DNA from: Adiantum capillus-veneris
Taxonomy: Eukaryota; Streptophyta; Polypodiopsida; Polypodiales; Pteridaceae
Assembly (NCBI GenBank): GCA_014529385.2
Contig: CM043966.1
Location: forward strand, 99,584,087-99,648,086
Direction: 5' to 3'
DNA length: 64,000 nucleotides
Shown here one piece after another: positions 8,101 through 18,170 of this stretch. A program made the translations under genes and the position numbers. The notes beneath the pieces are model-generated. The model worked only from the letters and a program-made list of their open reading frames with translations, did no database searches and was not told the origin of the DNA. How positions within the stretch are numbered: position 1 is the first letter of the stretch; every line of letters begins with the position of its first letter.

Positions 8101-9695
8101 ACTCCAACAATGAAGCAGAATATCATGCTCTAATTCATGGCCTTCGTTGGTGCCTCGATAATTCAATTAAGAGATTAAACGCTTTTGGTGACTCCATGCT
8201 TTTGGTAAGGCAAATGCAAGGTACATGGGCTTGCAAAAATGCCCGTCTCTCTACTAAAATGAGAGAAGCCAAGGCTCTTATGAGGAGATTTAGGGAGGCA
8301 CAAGTACATCATGTGCCAAGAGACCAGAACAAGGATGCAGACCACCTAGCATCATCAAAGTTAAATGAGTCAATAGTGGGAGCAGTGGCCATCAAACTTC
8401 CACTTCAGCAAGGCAAGGAGGACTTGGAAGATATTATGCACATTCTGGAGCAAGGAGAGGCTCCTAAACACTTGAATGCAGGGGAAAGGCGATGGTTAGC
8501 TAGGAAGGCTACCAGGTATCGCATAGTAAATGATGACTTGTATTGTCTTGGTAAGGATGGTGTGCTTAGGAGAGTGCCTTTGAAGAGTGAAATTGAAGAG
8601 ATTTTAAAAGCTTGTCACGATGATATGTGCGGAGGACACTTTGCACACGACGTCACTAGTAGAAAGGTTCTACAAGCTGGGTTTACTTGGCCAAGTCTTC
8701 ATCGTGATGTCAAATACTGGTGTCAAACATGTGATGAATGTCAGAAAGCAGGACCACGACGGCTCATAGCTGAACCTCAGAACCCAATAAAGGTATATGG
8801 GCCCTTTGAGAAGTGGGGAATTGATGCCATAGGACCTCTACCACGCACTCAGTCAGGTAAAGAGTACATCATCATGGGAGTAGACTACATGACTAGATGG
8901 GCTGAGGCTATGCCGACCAATAGAATTACTGCTAAGGATGTGAGTCACTTCATCTTTGACCACATCTGTTGCCGGTTTGGCACCCCTCTTGAAATACTAT
9001 CTGATAGAGGACCAGGGTTTAGAGCAGACTTGGTAGGAGAACTCATGAAGAAGCTAAATATTCAGCATCAACACTCTACTCCTTACTACCCTCAGTGCAA
9101 TGGTTTGGTGGAAAAGGTAAATGGAATCATTTGCAAAATTCTCACCAAACAGGTACATGATAGGCGCCAAGATTGGGACAAACACCTGAATGGAGCTCTA
9201 TGGGCCTATAGAACCTCCTTCAAAACCACATTAGGGTACACACCCTTTCATTTGGTTTATGGAAAGGAGGCGCTTTTGCCCATTGAAGTGAAGTTAACAA
9301 GTCTTCGAATATTGGGTAGCCAGGTAGGCTCTCAAAAGGAGAAAGTACATCAAAGGATCATGGATTTAGAGAGGCTGCAATTGGATCGTGAAGAAGCTAT
9401 CAACCACTATTCTCAAGAAGCAGAGAAGCGCAGAGAAAAGTTCAACAAAAAGCTAGCATCCAAAGACATCAAAAAGGGATCTGTGGTGCTTCGATATGAC
9501 AATCGCTTCGACACTCGTAAGGATGGAAAGTTTCTTTTCCGATGGGAAGGCCCGTTCTTGGTCACCAAAAAGTTCAAAAATGGCTCTTACAGACTTCAAG
9601 ACATTGATGGTAAAGTGCACAAGAGCAGGACAAATGGATGGCGTCTAAAGCCTTATCACATCAGGATAAGGTCAGCTCAAGATCAAAGAAAGTAG
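5187..9695 (+). CDS. pol: Element B nucleocapsid-protease-RT-RNase H-RNase H-integrase
   Basis: One uninterrupted frame of about 1500 codons, in phase with gag. Residues counted from 5196: zinc knuckle CX2CX4HX4C at 32-45; aspartic protease with YIDSG at 256-260 and LILGRPWL near 328; RT with catalytic FIDDF (Asp 642 and 643); a first RNase H near 775-870 whose usual TDAS and TDH are VNPS and TVED, so probably inactive; a second RNase H from about 929 with D (YFDGAY), E (NNEAEYHAL), D (AFGDSM) and D (NKDADHL); integrase with an HHCC region near 1140-1182 and D, D, E at WGIDAIG, LSDRGPGF and NGLVEKVNG; then a WEGPF motif. No ATG begins it. Confidence 0.95.
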   Translation, partial: LEGLRVNLVQGARRPIEGNGGNRPPMRRQARKMLCYNCGENGHGMYNCPHPRRYDYPVRGPRQQVSPPRARAQAQEQPQPQILQPPSAQAQARATQPNVSIIRMEEVLKGRSNQEEIAKGKMKIDEVATMPIKRVRVQEEVGKETSKDTSNEASTSRATKDEAKKRKTRTRSQIDISDFPMGSRTQPYDLTDDVSSQGPKITWPQLLHISPKLRRQWSKMVSTRAKRSKLVSVIKAYGLKDIVPLVEAQIKGQRIPKTYIDSGAEVCVMTEKLMHQLGLEVMESSNFRAKMANNVSVTCVGVVKALRVSVFGITTEVDAYVMLVKGEGYPLILGRPWLMGIGSRQDWATGDLELRPRMGGHSRKVVYNLKNGRQENLELETSADEWSSSGCSSSMDEEESSSEESDSTLEVMGVIIKETTSSEDNPRIQMENVWDASLEEMLSKDIKEEEKEGYVNVLKKHASLFISDYTHITGVTAVKHHIHLKEGSKPVVQKLRRLGVVQQNALLSEVKRLLEAGFIYPVEDSEWVSPVVVRPKKNGKWRVCVDYKPLNAATKRDHFPLPFQDEILNEVAGHERYTVCDGYSGYFQIRIAEEDQKKTTFITPWGCFAFRVMPFGLTNAPATFQRFMNMVFQPYFGKSIRVFIDDFCIYSSKSMHLGKIDEGFTRLAKLGGQLNKDKCHIGESKVTLLGHVVSIDGIEVDPEKIETLLNLPSPTSIKQLISFLQKLRYLSRFIHLLSQVIFPLQQLTRQETLVWSEESEGHFREIKKMLGSLPVILQPCWEETFFVNPSVGEEAIGAALLQKDPKTSFMRPVYFASRLMENTEKAYTLMEQLVLALMFAVTKFRPYLLPKRFVIITVEDMFPYALQHMEISDKIAKRVVRLQEFDYTIQVERTTRACLADILTNKCYEKVFHLKRKELPPPPAPEALVNAYSLYFDGAYKRTKDKAAAGIVVLSPLGERIHGEGITLEDVHSNNEAEYHALIHGLRWCLDNSIKRLNAFGDSMLLVRQMQGTWACKNARLSTKMREAKALMRRFREAQVHHVPRDQNKDADHLASSKLNESIVGAVAIKLPLQQGKEDLEDIMHILEQGEAPKHLNAGERRWLARKATRYRIVNDDLYCLGKDGVLRRVPLKSEIEEILKACHDDMCGGHFAHDVTSRKVLQAGFTWPSLHRDVKYWCQTCDECQKAGPRRLIAEPQNPIKVYGPFEKWGIDAIGPLPRTQSGKEYIIMGVDYMTRWAEAMPTNRITAKDVSHFIFDHICCRFGTPLEILSDRGPGFRADLVGELMKKLNIQHQHSTPYYPQCNGLVEKVNGIICKILTKQVHDRRQDWDKHLNGALWAYRTSFKTTLGYTPFHLVYGKEALLPIEVKLTSLRILGSQVGSQKEKVHQRIMDLERLQLDREEAINHYSQEAEKRREKFNKKLASKDIKKGSVVLRYDNRFDTRKDGKFLFRWEGPFLVTKKFKNGSYRLQDIDGKVHKSRTNGWRLKPYHIRIRSAQDQRK

Positions 9696-9720
9696 GCTAG
9701 AGGCATAAATACCCCTAGCC

Positions 9721-9733
9721 AGGTTTGGGGGGG
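9721..9733 (+). other. Polypurine tract of element B
   Basis: AGGTTTGGGGGGG just before the 3' LTR, the expected primer site for plus-strand DNA. Confidence 0.75.
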
Positions 9734-9736
9734 CTA

Positions 9737-11024
9737 TGATCCGAGCCTATTAGAAATTTTTGTTTATCATATTTTGTTGGTTTTCCTTGCTTCTAGAGGT
9801 TTACAATAAAAGAAAGAGTGAGAACAACCTCTTGGAAAAATTAAAAAAAATGATTTGATAGGAATTTTTCTTGACTAGTTCACCGGAGGTGAAAGGTAGA
9901 GGGAGAACCTAGTGGTAAAGGAAAGGGAAAATATGTAAATGTGAAAAGAAAAAATATGATGTGGTTGTGGAGCCATGCACCCATGATTCAAGGGTCATGA
10001 GTGGCTCATATCATCATGGCTTTGGAGCCATATGATGATTCAAACAAATGGGACCCAAGTGGAAGACTTGGTAAAGGAAGAAACCAGACACATGATTTTG
10101 CTAAATTTTTAAAAAATACTTCCACTCCGATCCAAGAAAAGTTGTCTTCATTAAAGTTGTAGCTGATGAGCTGGAGATTCTGGCCATATTTTTTTTATAA
10201 TTTTTGCATCTACGGTCTAGGAGATATGGCCAAAAGGGTGGACGCCAATTTTTTCAACTGTGGTGGAGACCACCCCCTCTACCTTTACACACACACACCC
10301 TTCCTTTTCCACATTGAGACCTTCTCTAAAAATCAGCCATTAGTCTTCTCACCCTCCTCTCCTTCCTCCTCTCTCTCAAGCTCAAAAACCCATCAAAATT
10401 CCTCTTCTAATCACCTCTCAAGTCATGCTTAATCTTGTTGTAATTCATAAGTCCTCATTCAACCCCTTTCTATTATTACTAGATATGTATTGATTTTATG
10501 TAGATTCTTTACATTTTAAAATAAGGAAGCTCTTGGACTCAAGCTATGGAGGAAGGAGTGAAGACAACACAAGTGATGATGGAGCTAATTGGTCAACAAA
10601 TCACTTGGAAGGAGCTTCTTCATTGGTTGAATGTCCCTAATCAAGCTTCATTTGTACAAATTACACTTGCATCTTAACCTCACTCCTAATCACTTTCTTT
10701 CCTATATAAAGAGGCCTTCCCCTTTGTAATTTCAAGCCTCCCTCAGCCCCATTGAGCCTTTGTATCACTCACCATGAGCCCATAAGCTCATTCATTCACT
10801 CTATTCTTGCACATCCTAGAGTGCAAATTGTTTCATGCTAGTAACCTCTCCTCCTCTTACTTATGTTAATTAAGAGAAATGTTTTATATGCGTGTGAGAG
10901 TGCTTGATGTGATCTTGGCTAATCCTTGAGTGATTGTTTGGTAATCTATATGCTATTTGTGTTGGGAGTGTTTGAAGTCATCCATTCCTTGTACACACAC
11001 TACGGTTAATGCTTCATTCATAGT

Positions 11025-11098
<74 letters not shown>

Positions 11099-11213
11099 TG
11101 TAGCGGTCCTAGTCCACGCTTCCAAGACTAGGTGGTGCCCTCATCTCATTTCCCTTGTGGCGCAATGGAGTTTGTTTTGGTGTAGAGGCCGCCATTCCAA
11201 ATTTCCTTCGTCA
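9737..11213 (+). repeat. Element B 3' LTR
   Basis: 1477 bp with the same ends, TATA box (10703-10711) and hairpin (11108-11132) as the 5' LTR. The CT run is at 11027-11095. The CTGG duplication follows at 11214-11217. Confidence 0.95.
11027..11095 (+). repeat. CT microsatellite in B 3' LTR
   Basis: About 34 CT units, shorter than the 5' copy. Confidence 0.95.
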
Positions 11214-11217
11214 CTGG

Positions 11218-12082
11218 CAACCATGTCGTGAGTTTCATCAGTCTTGAAGATAAGGGAAAATGGAAGGTGGAGAAACACATCAAGGGAGTAGAGGAGGGTA
11301 GGACCAATGTTGAAGAGGTAGACACAATGAAATTTAAGAACTCTAAGCTTGATGTAGCTTCAGAAAAGAAAGAAAAGATAAAGGCCAAGGGAGACTCAAT
11401 CAAGAGGAATTCTAAGACACGATGAGAAACTGGCATTTCAGATTTCACAATTGGTGAGTCTACAGAATCTTGTGATCTTGTGAATGATGTTTCTATGTAG
11501 GGCATGAGCCTAAGGGGGAGGGATACCCAATTATCTTAGGGAGACCATGGCTTATGGCCATGAGAGCAAAGCAATATTTAGACACAGGAATTCTCAAGAT
11601 GCAAAGGTGGAAAGGGCAAGGAGATCCCATACAACACAAAGGCTAGTACTAAGCAACAAGAGATTGACCTAGGGACTACTCCGGATGAGCTTCGTAGAAT
11701 TTTTACTACAACATCACAGGAGGAATCTATGACAAAAAATGATAGTGACAACTCTCTTGAGATAATGGGTCTCATTCTCACTGATCACAACAAGGCGGAT
11801 CCACCAGATATACAATTGCAAGAAGGAAGCATGAAGTTTTTGGCACTACACCAATCAAAGGAAGAAATTGTTGACCAAACTCATATGGTTGTTACCAAGG
11901 AGTGGGACTTTGGAGTCCACCCTAAGAAAATTCTCAAGCAAGTGGATGCAGTGGCAACTTATTGGAGATCTAGGTTTGGCAACCTAGATGTAGAGATTGT
12001 GTTTGATCATACTATGTTTGGTGCATTTAAGAAAATATTTAAAGAACCTGTGCTCATAAGAGTCGCAGACAATGAATCCTAG
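11218..12082 (+). pseudogene. Element A gag/protease remainder, downstream of B
   Basis: Continues element A after the insertion. KGKWKVEKHIKGVEEG and the SEKKEKIKAKGDSIK stretch align with the basic linker of element C (56749-56315). The protease body is deleted: the frame jumps from VNDVSM to the equivalent of GEGYPIILGRPRLMAM, here frameshifted around 11510-11570. A later open stretch (11729-12082) has NSLEIMGLILTD, matching the acidic linker after protease in B and C, and then unrelated sequence. Stops and frameshifts make it non-functional. Confidence 0.7.
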
Positions 12083-12688
12083 CATGAGAAATATTGGAGT
12101 ACGGTCTTGTATGCATATAGTCGAGATGAAGTGTTTTTCAACCAAGAAAGGCAATGGACCTTTTTTATAGCACCCAAGAGGATAGTGACTCTTTTGCTAG
12201 CTTCACATGTAGTGGTAAGCTAGGTTCTGAAGAAAACTAGGACTTCCCACATCAATAAGGAAGCCGTAGATGTAACACTCTTGGCACACTCTTAGGAATC
12301 ATGATCCTAAGTTTTCTCTTGGAAGGAACCATGATAGTCATTTATTCTTTCACTTATGGTGGTTACAAATCCTATCCTTTTTGGAATGAAACAAGAAATC
12401 TTATCGTTAGGACATTGCAATTGACAATCCTATTCTTTATCTAGGATCCTAGAGGATATTGGCACAAATTTTTGAAATCCATAGGCTTCCTGTTTACTCA
12501 AAGTCAGTTTGAGTTGTTGATCATTGATGCTCTAGTGAGGGACGTATTGCTTTTCTTGAAAACAAGTGAATGTCCCAGAGATCTCATTGCTAGTTCAAAA
12601 GGCAACTAGATATCGACTCATTTGTTGTTTTCTAACTCAAGTATGGAACTAGAGGCATGAATGCCTCTAGCTTCAGGGGGAGGGCTAA
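12083..12688 (+). other. Element A residual internal region and polypurine tract
   Basis: No RT or integrase is present. A short stretch near 12597 reads QKATRYR, matching the linker before integrase in B (ARKATRYRIV), so RT, both RNase H domains and nearly all integrase were deleted. The tract CAGGGGGAGGG at about 12674-12684 precedes the LTR start, as in element C, where the flanking words are the same (GCATGAATGCCTCTAGC). Confidence 0.6.
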
Positions 12689-13518
12689 TGAGGGCCATTT
12701 TTAAAATTTTGGCCCACCTCTCTCTTGGCATGCACTTGATGGAAAACTTTCAAGGCTTCGCGGAGGAGGAGGGACTTGATGCAAAAATCTATGTATTTAT
12801 TTTGTACATACCTATTGTTTTGACACATTTGGATCTCAGAAATAAGGAGAGGTAGAAACAAACCCTATGAAAAGGGAAAAAAAAATCACTAGATACAGAT
12901 TCTACCCGACGGTCACTACCTGCGGTCACTATAGGTGAAGAGTAAAAGTCAATAGTGAAAGGGAGGAGAATCTTATGCATTATTGAGTTGGAGTCAACAA
13001 GGTATTATCAAATTTAAGCATAATTCACTTGTGGACACAAGGCTTGCACATGAAGTCAACAAGGGACCACCTGGAAGACTTTTTGGAAGGAAAAGATGGA
13101 CAAATATTTCTGTGGGATTTTCTCTATTTTTTTCATTCTAAATTGGAAAAAATTTTCAACAACAAAGTTGTAGGCATTGAGCTAATCTTTCGGCCTATTT
13201 TTTAGAATACTTTTTGGAGCTATGGTTTGGGAGGTATGCCCAAAATGGTGGAGCCTATTTGTCCACATGGGAAGAAGTCATGATTATCCAACTCCACACA
13301 CAATTTCTTATAGTTTTCTCACCATTATTGCTCTATTTTCTCTTATTTATCAAGATTCTCTTAAAGATTATAAGGAAGCTCTTGTACTCAAGCTATGGAA
13401 GGTGGCATGGAGACAAAACTCGCCATGATGAAGGCGATTAGGAGGAAATTGGTCAATAAGTAGGGCACACGGAGCTCTCTCATTGGGGGAATGCCTCTAA
13501 TGGAGGTTACTCTGTAAA
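12689..13518 (+). repeat. Element A 3' LTR, truncated
   Basis: Starts TGAGGGCC after the polypurine tract (element C starts TGATGGCC). Positions 13306-13515 match 1-200. Similarity stops near 13518, so the TATA box and the rest of the LTR are missing. Confidence 0.75.
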
Positions 13519-13799
13519 AGACCTAATATCTACTTCCCCAAATGATTTTCTCATATTAAATTGATCATTTAATATAGGAAAATACCAGGGGGGGAGCAAA
13601 GGTTGGATATTGGAAAGGCTGTCAGACTGGTCTCAACAGGGGATCCAAAAGACAAGAATTGGGGATCCAGATGGAGATGGTCTGCTAAAAAGCACAGTAC
13701 ATCAATGGAGTTTAAAAGACCCCTATGTTTAACCCCATTAAGACTTCCATAGGTCAAAGTTCCAATTGTTTAACTCTAAAGGTCATAGGCCATGGGAAC
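13519..13799. other. Unassigned stretch
   Basis: No gene seen. It contains an AT-rich near-palindrome at about 13551-13576 and probably holds the decayed upstream part of chromovirus G. Confidence 0.3.
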
Positions 13800-16018
13800 T
13801 TGGCTTAGTGACTAAAAGTGCTAACTTTAGAAGTCAACAAAAGACAATCATGATTACAAGGATTTATTTGAAAAGAAAAATGTGGACATGCTTCTTGAGC
13901 ATTGACCTTATGATTGTGGCATTGAACTATAAGAAGGGACTCAAGCACCCTTTGGTCCAATATACAAGGTATCCTACTATGAGCTTGTCAAGCTTCAAAA
14001 GGACATTGATGAAAACCTAGCCAAGGGGTTTATACAACATTCAAAGTTTCCAACAGGGGCACTAGTACTATTTGTGAAGAAAAAGGATGGGTCTCTATAC
14101 ATGTGCATGGACTACAAAGTTTTGAACAAGATAACGATCAAGAATTTCCACCCTCTGCCATGAATTCCGGAACTCCTCAAGCGACTCAAAATAGCTAAGG
14201 TATTCACAAAGATTGAAATTTTTAGTGCTTATAACCTTGTACAAATAAAGGGAAGAGGTGATGGAAGATAGCCTTCCAAACTAGGTATGGCCACTTTGAG
14301 TATGTTATCATGCCATTTGAATTTACAAATGCTCCAACATTCTTTTAGCACTTGGTGAATGATATTTTTGTGAGTATTTCCAAGATAATTTTGTGGTAAT
14401 ATACCTAGATGATATTTTGATATTTGCAAGAAATCAAGAAGAACATGAGCATCATGTTCGTATTGTTCTTCAAAAATAACGAGAGGCAAGCTTACATGAA
14501 AAAATAGAGCAATGTTTTTTCCACCAAACATCTCGTATAGAGGTGGGAGTTTTCAACTGGAGAACGGTCTTAAACTTCTTTGGATCCATTGACCCACTTG
14601 CTCGAGATATCAATCTTAAACTCCAACAAGGGGGAAAAAAGCACTTTACATGACTTTGAAGAAATTAATGGATTTTTGTAGTATAGGGGATTCTATTTAT
14701 ACCATCACAAGAGCTAAGATTCCAAATACTTAAAGAGAGACACGATTCCCCAATAGTAGGCCATTTTGGAGTAAACAGATGATTGAGCGTATCACATAGG
14801 ACTTTTGGCAGCCTTAAATGTGGAAGCTTGTTAAAGAATATATACACATATGTGACAATTTCAATCAGGCAAAGGCTCCACATCATTGCCCACATGGATT
14901 CCTTTAGCCCTTGCTCATCCCTATAAACCATGTCCATCTATCTCCATGGATTTCATTACAAATCTACACCCTCTAAGGGCTATGATTCAATTTTGGTGGT
15001 TGTTGATAGGCTCACAAAGATGGCACATTTTATCCCAGCAACCAAGTCAATCATTGAAGAAGGAACGACAAAGATCTTCCTCAAGAATTTCTATCACTAT
15101 CATGGACTTACAGATGACATTGTATCATATCAAGGGCCACCATTCTTATCAAGCTTTTGGAGATGATTGTTCAAGATTCTAGGAGTAGAGATTAACCTCT
15201 TTTTAGACAATCATCCACAGAGTAATGGAAAAACAGAGAGGGTGAATCAAGTTCTAGAGCAATATCTTCCATGCATAATTGAATACCATCAAGACAATTG
15301 GGTAGGATTACTAGCCCTAGTTGAGGTTGCATAATGACACTATTCATGCTTCTACTCAACATACCCTGTTGTTTGCCAATTATGATTGGGACCCAAGGAT
15401 GGATGTCCACATGAATCATTGAGTGAAGAATACGCCTATCAACCACATATCTATCTACAAAGCATTCATAAAGAATTGACAATGAATATAAAAAAAAACT
15501 CAATAGAGGTATAAAAGTAGCATGGATGATCACCAAATGCAACATCCACCATACAAGATTGGGGATAGAGTGTGGCTTCTCTGCCATGATCTATGCTCAT
15601 CTTGCCCTTCCCAAAAATTGGCTATCAAAGACTTGGACCATTCAAGATAATTGGCCAAGTGAATCCATTCATGGATCATCTTCAATTACCACATTCTATG
15701 AAGATCCATCCAATCTTCCATGCTCCACTTTTGGAGCATAGTTATCAATGCCAAATTCTTGGGAGATGCTCACAACCACAACTACCCATAGAGATAGATG
15801 GCCGTAAAGAAAATGAAGTCGAGAAAACCCTTGACTCCAAATCTTGGCGTGGAAGACTTCAATACCTTGTACATTGGAAAGGTTATGATGCAAGCAAAAA
15901 GACATGGGATCCTGCATCTAACCGCCATTTCATCAACAATATCCATCAAAGTGTGCCCCTACATCAAGAGGAGCAATCACTCCTCATGGATCTAGTCACT
16001 AGAGGAGGGGGTACTAAC
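13800..16018 (+). pseudogene. Chromovirus G pol remnant (RT, integrase, chromodomain)
   Basis: Frameshifted Ty3/gypsy pol. RT blocks can be followed across frames: [60 protein letters not shown] and the catalytic [10 protein letters not shown] (14397-14430). The RNase H is deleted. Integrase blocks follow from about 14745 (VGHFGVN, a CHHC-like region, ISMDFITN near 14935, VVVDRLTKMAHFIPATKS near 15000, then TERVNQVLEQYL near 15235). The frame 15593-16036 ends in a chromodomain. The RGAYNLV and RTRYGHFEY style of the RT resembles the sushi/Tcn1-like chromoviruses of fungi and early land plants rather than the usual angiosperm lineages. Many stops; not functional. Confidence 0.8.
15812..15958 (+). 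pseudogene. Chromodomain at the C-terminus of chromovirus G integrase
   Basis: NEVEKTLDSKSWRGRLQYLV, then HWKGY and KKTWDPASN: the hallmarks of a chromodomain, including the aromatic Trp and Tyr positions of the classical type. In chromoviruses this domain guides integration by reading histone marks. It is in one frame, although upstream pol is broken. Confidence 0.8.
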
Positions 16019-16501
16019 ATGGATGCGAGATCTTAAAGAATCTAGAAGGTTCTAGAAGACTCTAAAAAGTTCTAGAAGTATCTAGTAGGTTCTAGAAAGG
16101 TCTAAAAGTATCAAGAATACTTTAGAAGTAGCTAGAAGAATCTAAAAGTAGAGTTTTTTGGCTACAAGCCCCTCAATCTTGCCAACACCAGTTATGGTAA
16201 GCCCTCTTCCAATTCTTGTATTGTGTTTGAGTCTTATTCTTGTAATCAAGTCTTGTCTTGTACTCTAGCATTGTGATGCGAGTTTGTAATCAAGGTCTCT
16301 TAATCAAATATTAATTCTTGTAATCAACATTAAAGTCATGATCAAGTTTCAAGATCTTATATATTGTGAGTGCCTCCTCTTGCTCTCTTCTAGCTAGAGA
16401 CGTGCAAAACCTTTCAGCCATCTAAAACTAGTGGTGCACATACTTCATGATTTAAGGAGGAGTTCCCATAATCTCGGCTTGACCACAATGTTGATCTTAA
16501 C
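16019..16501 (+). repeat. Chromovirus G 3' LTR (right end uncertain)
   Basis: Follows the purine tract AGAGGAGGGGG (about 16001-16011) and begins near TGGATGCGAG. It holds the decamer array at 16031-16150 and TATATATTG at about 16349. The right end at about 16501 (CTTAACA) is a guess, because no second LTR copy lies in the window. Confidence 0.45.
16031..16150 (+). promoter_or_regulatory. Decamer array resembling a heat-shock element cluster
   Basis: About 12 units of 10 bp with consensus TCTAGAAGGT or TCTAGAAGTA. Read in 5 bp steps this alternates GAA and TTC: positions 16045-16057 are exactly GAAggTTCtaGAA, and TTCtaGAA recurs at 16070-16077 and 16090-16097 in the same phase. Heat-shock factors bind nGAAnnTTCnnGAAn arrays. 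The location is U3, upstream of a TATA-like sequence. Confidence 0.65.
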
Positions 16502-16518
16502 AGATATGGCTTTCATAC

Positions 16519-16842
16519 ATGGTAGACACAATTCAAGGGTTATTTGATGTGGAAAAAATTATGGATTGTTGTGTGAAACCGCTCGGAATTGATGCACTTG
16601 GTACATCTGGTACTATAACTCAATCTTTGTCCCCATTGAAAAACAAAAGAAGGTCAAATGCACTTGGTATCATTCTTATTGCTCTTGAAGATGATTTTAT
16701 TCATTATCTAGATGATGTGGGTTCTACTATTAATGCCTCAATAACTTTGGAAGAATTGTTCAATGCCCAAGCTAAATATTTCAAGATAAGTTTGAAGATG
16801 GAATTATTTTCTTTAAACAGGCAACGAACAAAAATGTTGTAG
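16519..16842 (+). pseudogene. gag: Ty1/copia gag fragment
   Basis: 107 codons resembling the N-terminal part of copia gag: KIMDCCVKPLGIDALGT, then ALGIILIALEDDFIHYLDDV and KISLKMELFSL. In intact copia elements this region continues to a zinc knuckle and protease, neither of which is here. It ends at a TAG, after which no copia protein can be followed. An isolated fragment, probably truncated by insertion or deletion. Confidence 0.7.
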
Positions 16843-18094
16843 CCTCGATGAACAGGTTAGAAACTATTATTTTACTCAAATTTTTCTACATGTTTCAATT
16901 AAATTGTAAAATTTTTGTAAGAAAAGGATCCAATTCCTACATTGAAAGTGTTGTTAATTCATTGCACAAGGAAGAAAAATGACTTTCCTGTGTTGTTTCA
17001 AATTGTTGGAATTAGGGTTGTAGGAAAACACACACAATTTGGAGAAGACGAAGAAATCTCAAGGCACACAACAGAGAGTGTATTACTTAGTGTGCAATGG
17101 AAAGATAGGTAGCCCTAGAATGATGGGCGTATATACAATGCACGAGAAAAAACTTTCCCTATTGCTAGCCGCCAGGGATACTCACTCACCTTGAGATACA
17201 AGTGCTGCTAACCATAGCTTATTCTCCATTAATTGTGGTATTTTCTCACTAACTGCGAGCTCCATATGACAAGAGTATTCCATATCAGTAACTTTCTTCT
17301 CTAGGGATAACTTTCCATAATGATCAAACAAGTTTACCCTAGATCAAACAATTCTTTTACCAAGAAACTCTTTAACAAACAATTCTTTCAATTTTTATAA
17401 AAACACATGCTTGTCTCTTCTTGGTCAGTTTATGACACCGTAGGCTTCTCTTACTAAGATCGACTTATGAATGAACAATGCAAAAATTAACAATTTACTT
17501 ACCAAATTAGGAGCAGGTGCAACAAAAACTTGCGGGTTGAGGATTGCATCCAACATTCTCATTCTCTAGTGCACTGGTTGAGGATTCACTAGAGGTACAT
17601 GCACGCCATTGGAGCTTTGTGTTCTCTTCCTTGGTGGGGCCATTTCTTACACAGTAACACAGTAACACAGTGACAATAAAAGGGTGTAATACTAGAATCA
17701 ATCTTCCTTGGTGGGGCCATTTCTTACACAGTAACACAGCGACAATAAAAGGGTGTAATACTAGAATCAATCAAAACCAAAGTGTTCCTAAATTACGTAA
17801 GAATACGACTCTAATGCAATTTTTATGCATCTACTTATCTAGGAACACTTCCTACGGCCTATACAATATTTTGTAGGAGGGGAAGAAAATCACACAAAAA
17901 CAATGGATTCTACTCCCTAATTACTAGTGCATGTATCCACAATACACCCACATACATGCATGTTTAGCTAATCCTAGATGTTCCTTCATATGCTTATTTT
18001 TCTCATGGTTTAGCTTAAGTAGACATAAAACTCAAGCTTAATCCCATATTATTTTGAGGATATAGACAACAGGGAGGCTTAACTCAATGATTAG
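16843..18094. other. No gene; small tandem duplication inside
   Basis: No coding frame I can support. Near 17003 a GTTGGAATTAGGGTTGTAGG stretch may be decayed LTR. A direct duplication lies at 17626-17772. Confidence 0.4.
17626..17772 (+). repeat. Tandem duplication of 77/70 bp
   Basis: Two copies starting CTTCCTTGGTGGGGCC (17626 and 17703). The first has an extra TAACACAG octamer, so it is 77 bp, and the second about 70 bp. Confidence 0.9.
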
Positions 18095-18097
18095 TTA

Positions 18098-18170
18098 CCT
18101 TGTGGTTAAGTGCTCTCCAGACGAACAAGACTAGGATGGGTGACCTCCCAAGAAGTTTTGAATCATGGTG
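18098..18170 (+). ncRNA. 5S rRNA-like sequence (pseudogene or Cassandra-like LTR)
   Basis: GTGGTTAAGTGCTC followed by ACTAGGATGGGTGACCTCCC and AGAAGTTTTG resembles the 3' half of plant 5S rRNA, including the internal promoter C-box. The 5' half is not recognisable. In plants such partial 5S sequences occur in the LTRs of Cassandra TRIM elements; a free 5S pseudogene is the alternative. Confidence 0.6.

Larger units (their letters stand above)
2006..11213 (+). mobile_element. Element B, complete Tat-type Ty3/gypsy retrotransposon
   Basis: LTRs 2006-3496 and 9737-11213, both beginning TGATCC and ending GTCA. The flanking 4 bp duplication is CTGG (2002-2005 and 11214-11217). Internal order: primer-binding site, three small leader ORFs, gag, then protease, RT, RNase H, second RNase H, integrase, polypurine tract. 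The second RNase H just before integrase is a known feature of the Tat lineage. By eye the two LTRs differ at four substitutions plus the length of a CT run, so the insertion is recent. It sits inside the gag/protease region of element A, whose frame continues on both sides. Confidence 0.95.

Noticed and set aside
13551-13576. AT-rich near-palindrome
   Set aside because: Short and imperfect, with no related copies seen; such sequences are common by chance in AT-rich DNA.
17626-17772. CRISPR-like direct repeats
   Set aside because: Only two adjacent copies, no spacers, and the genome is eukaryotic.
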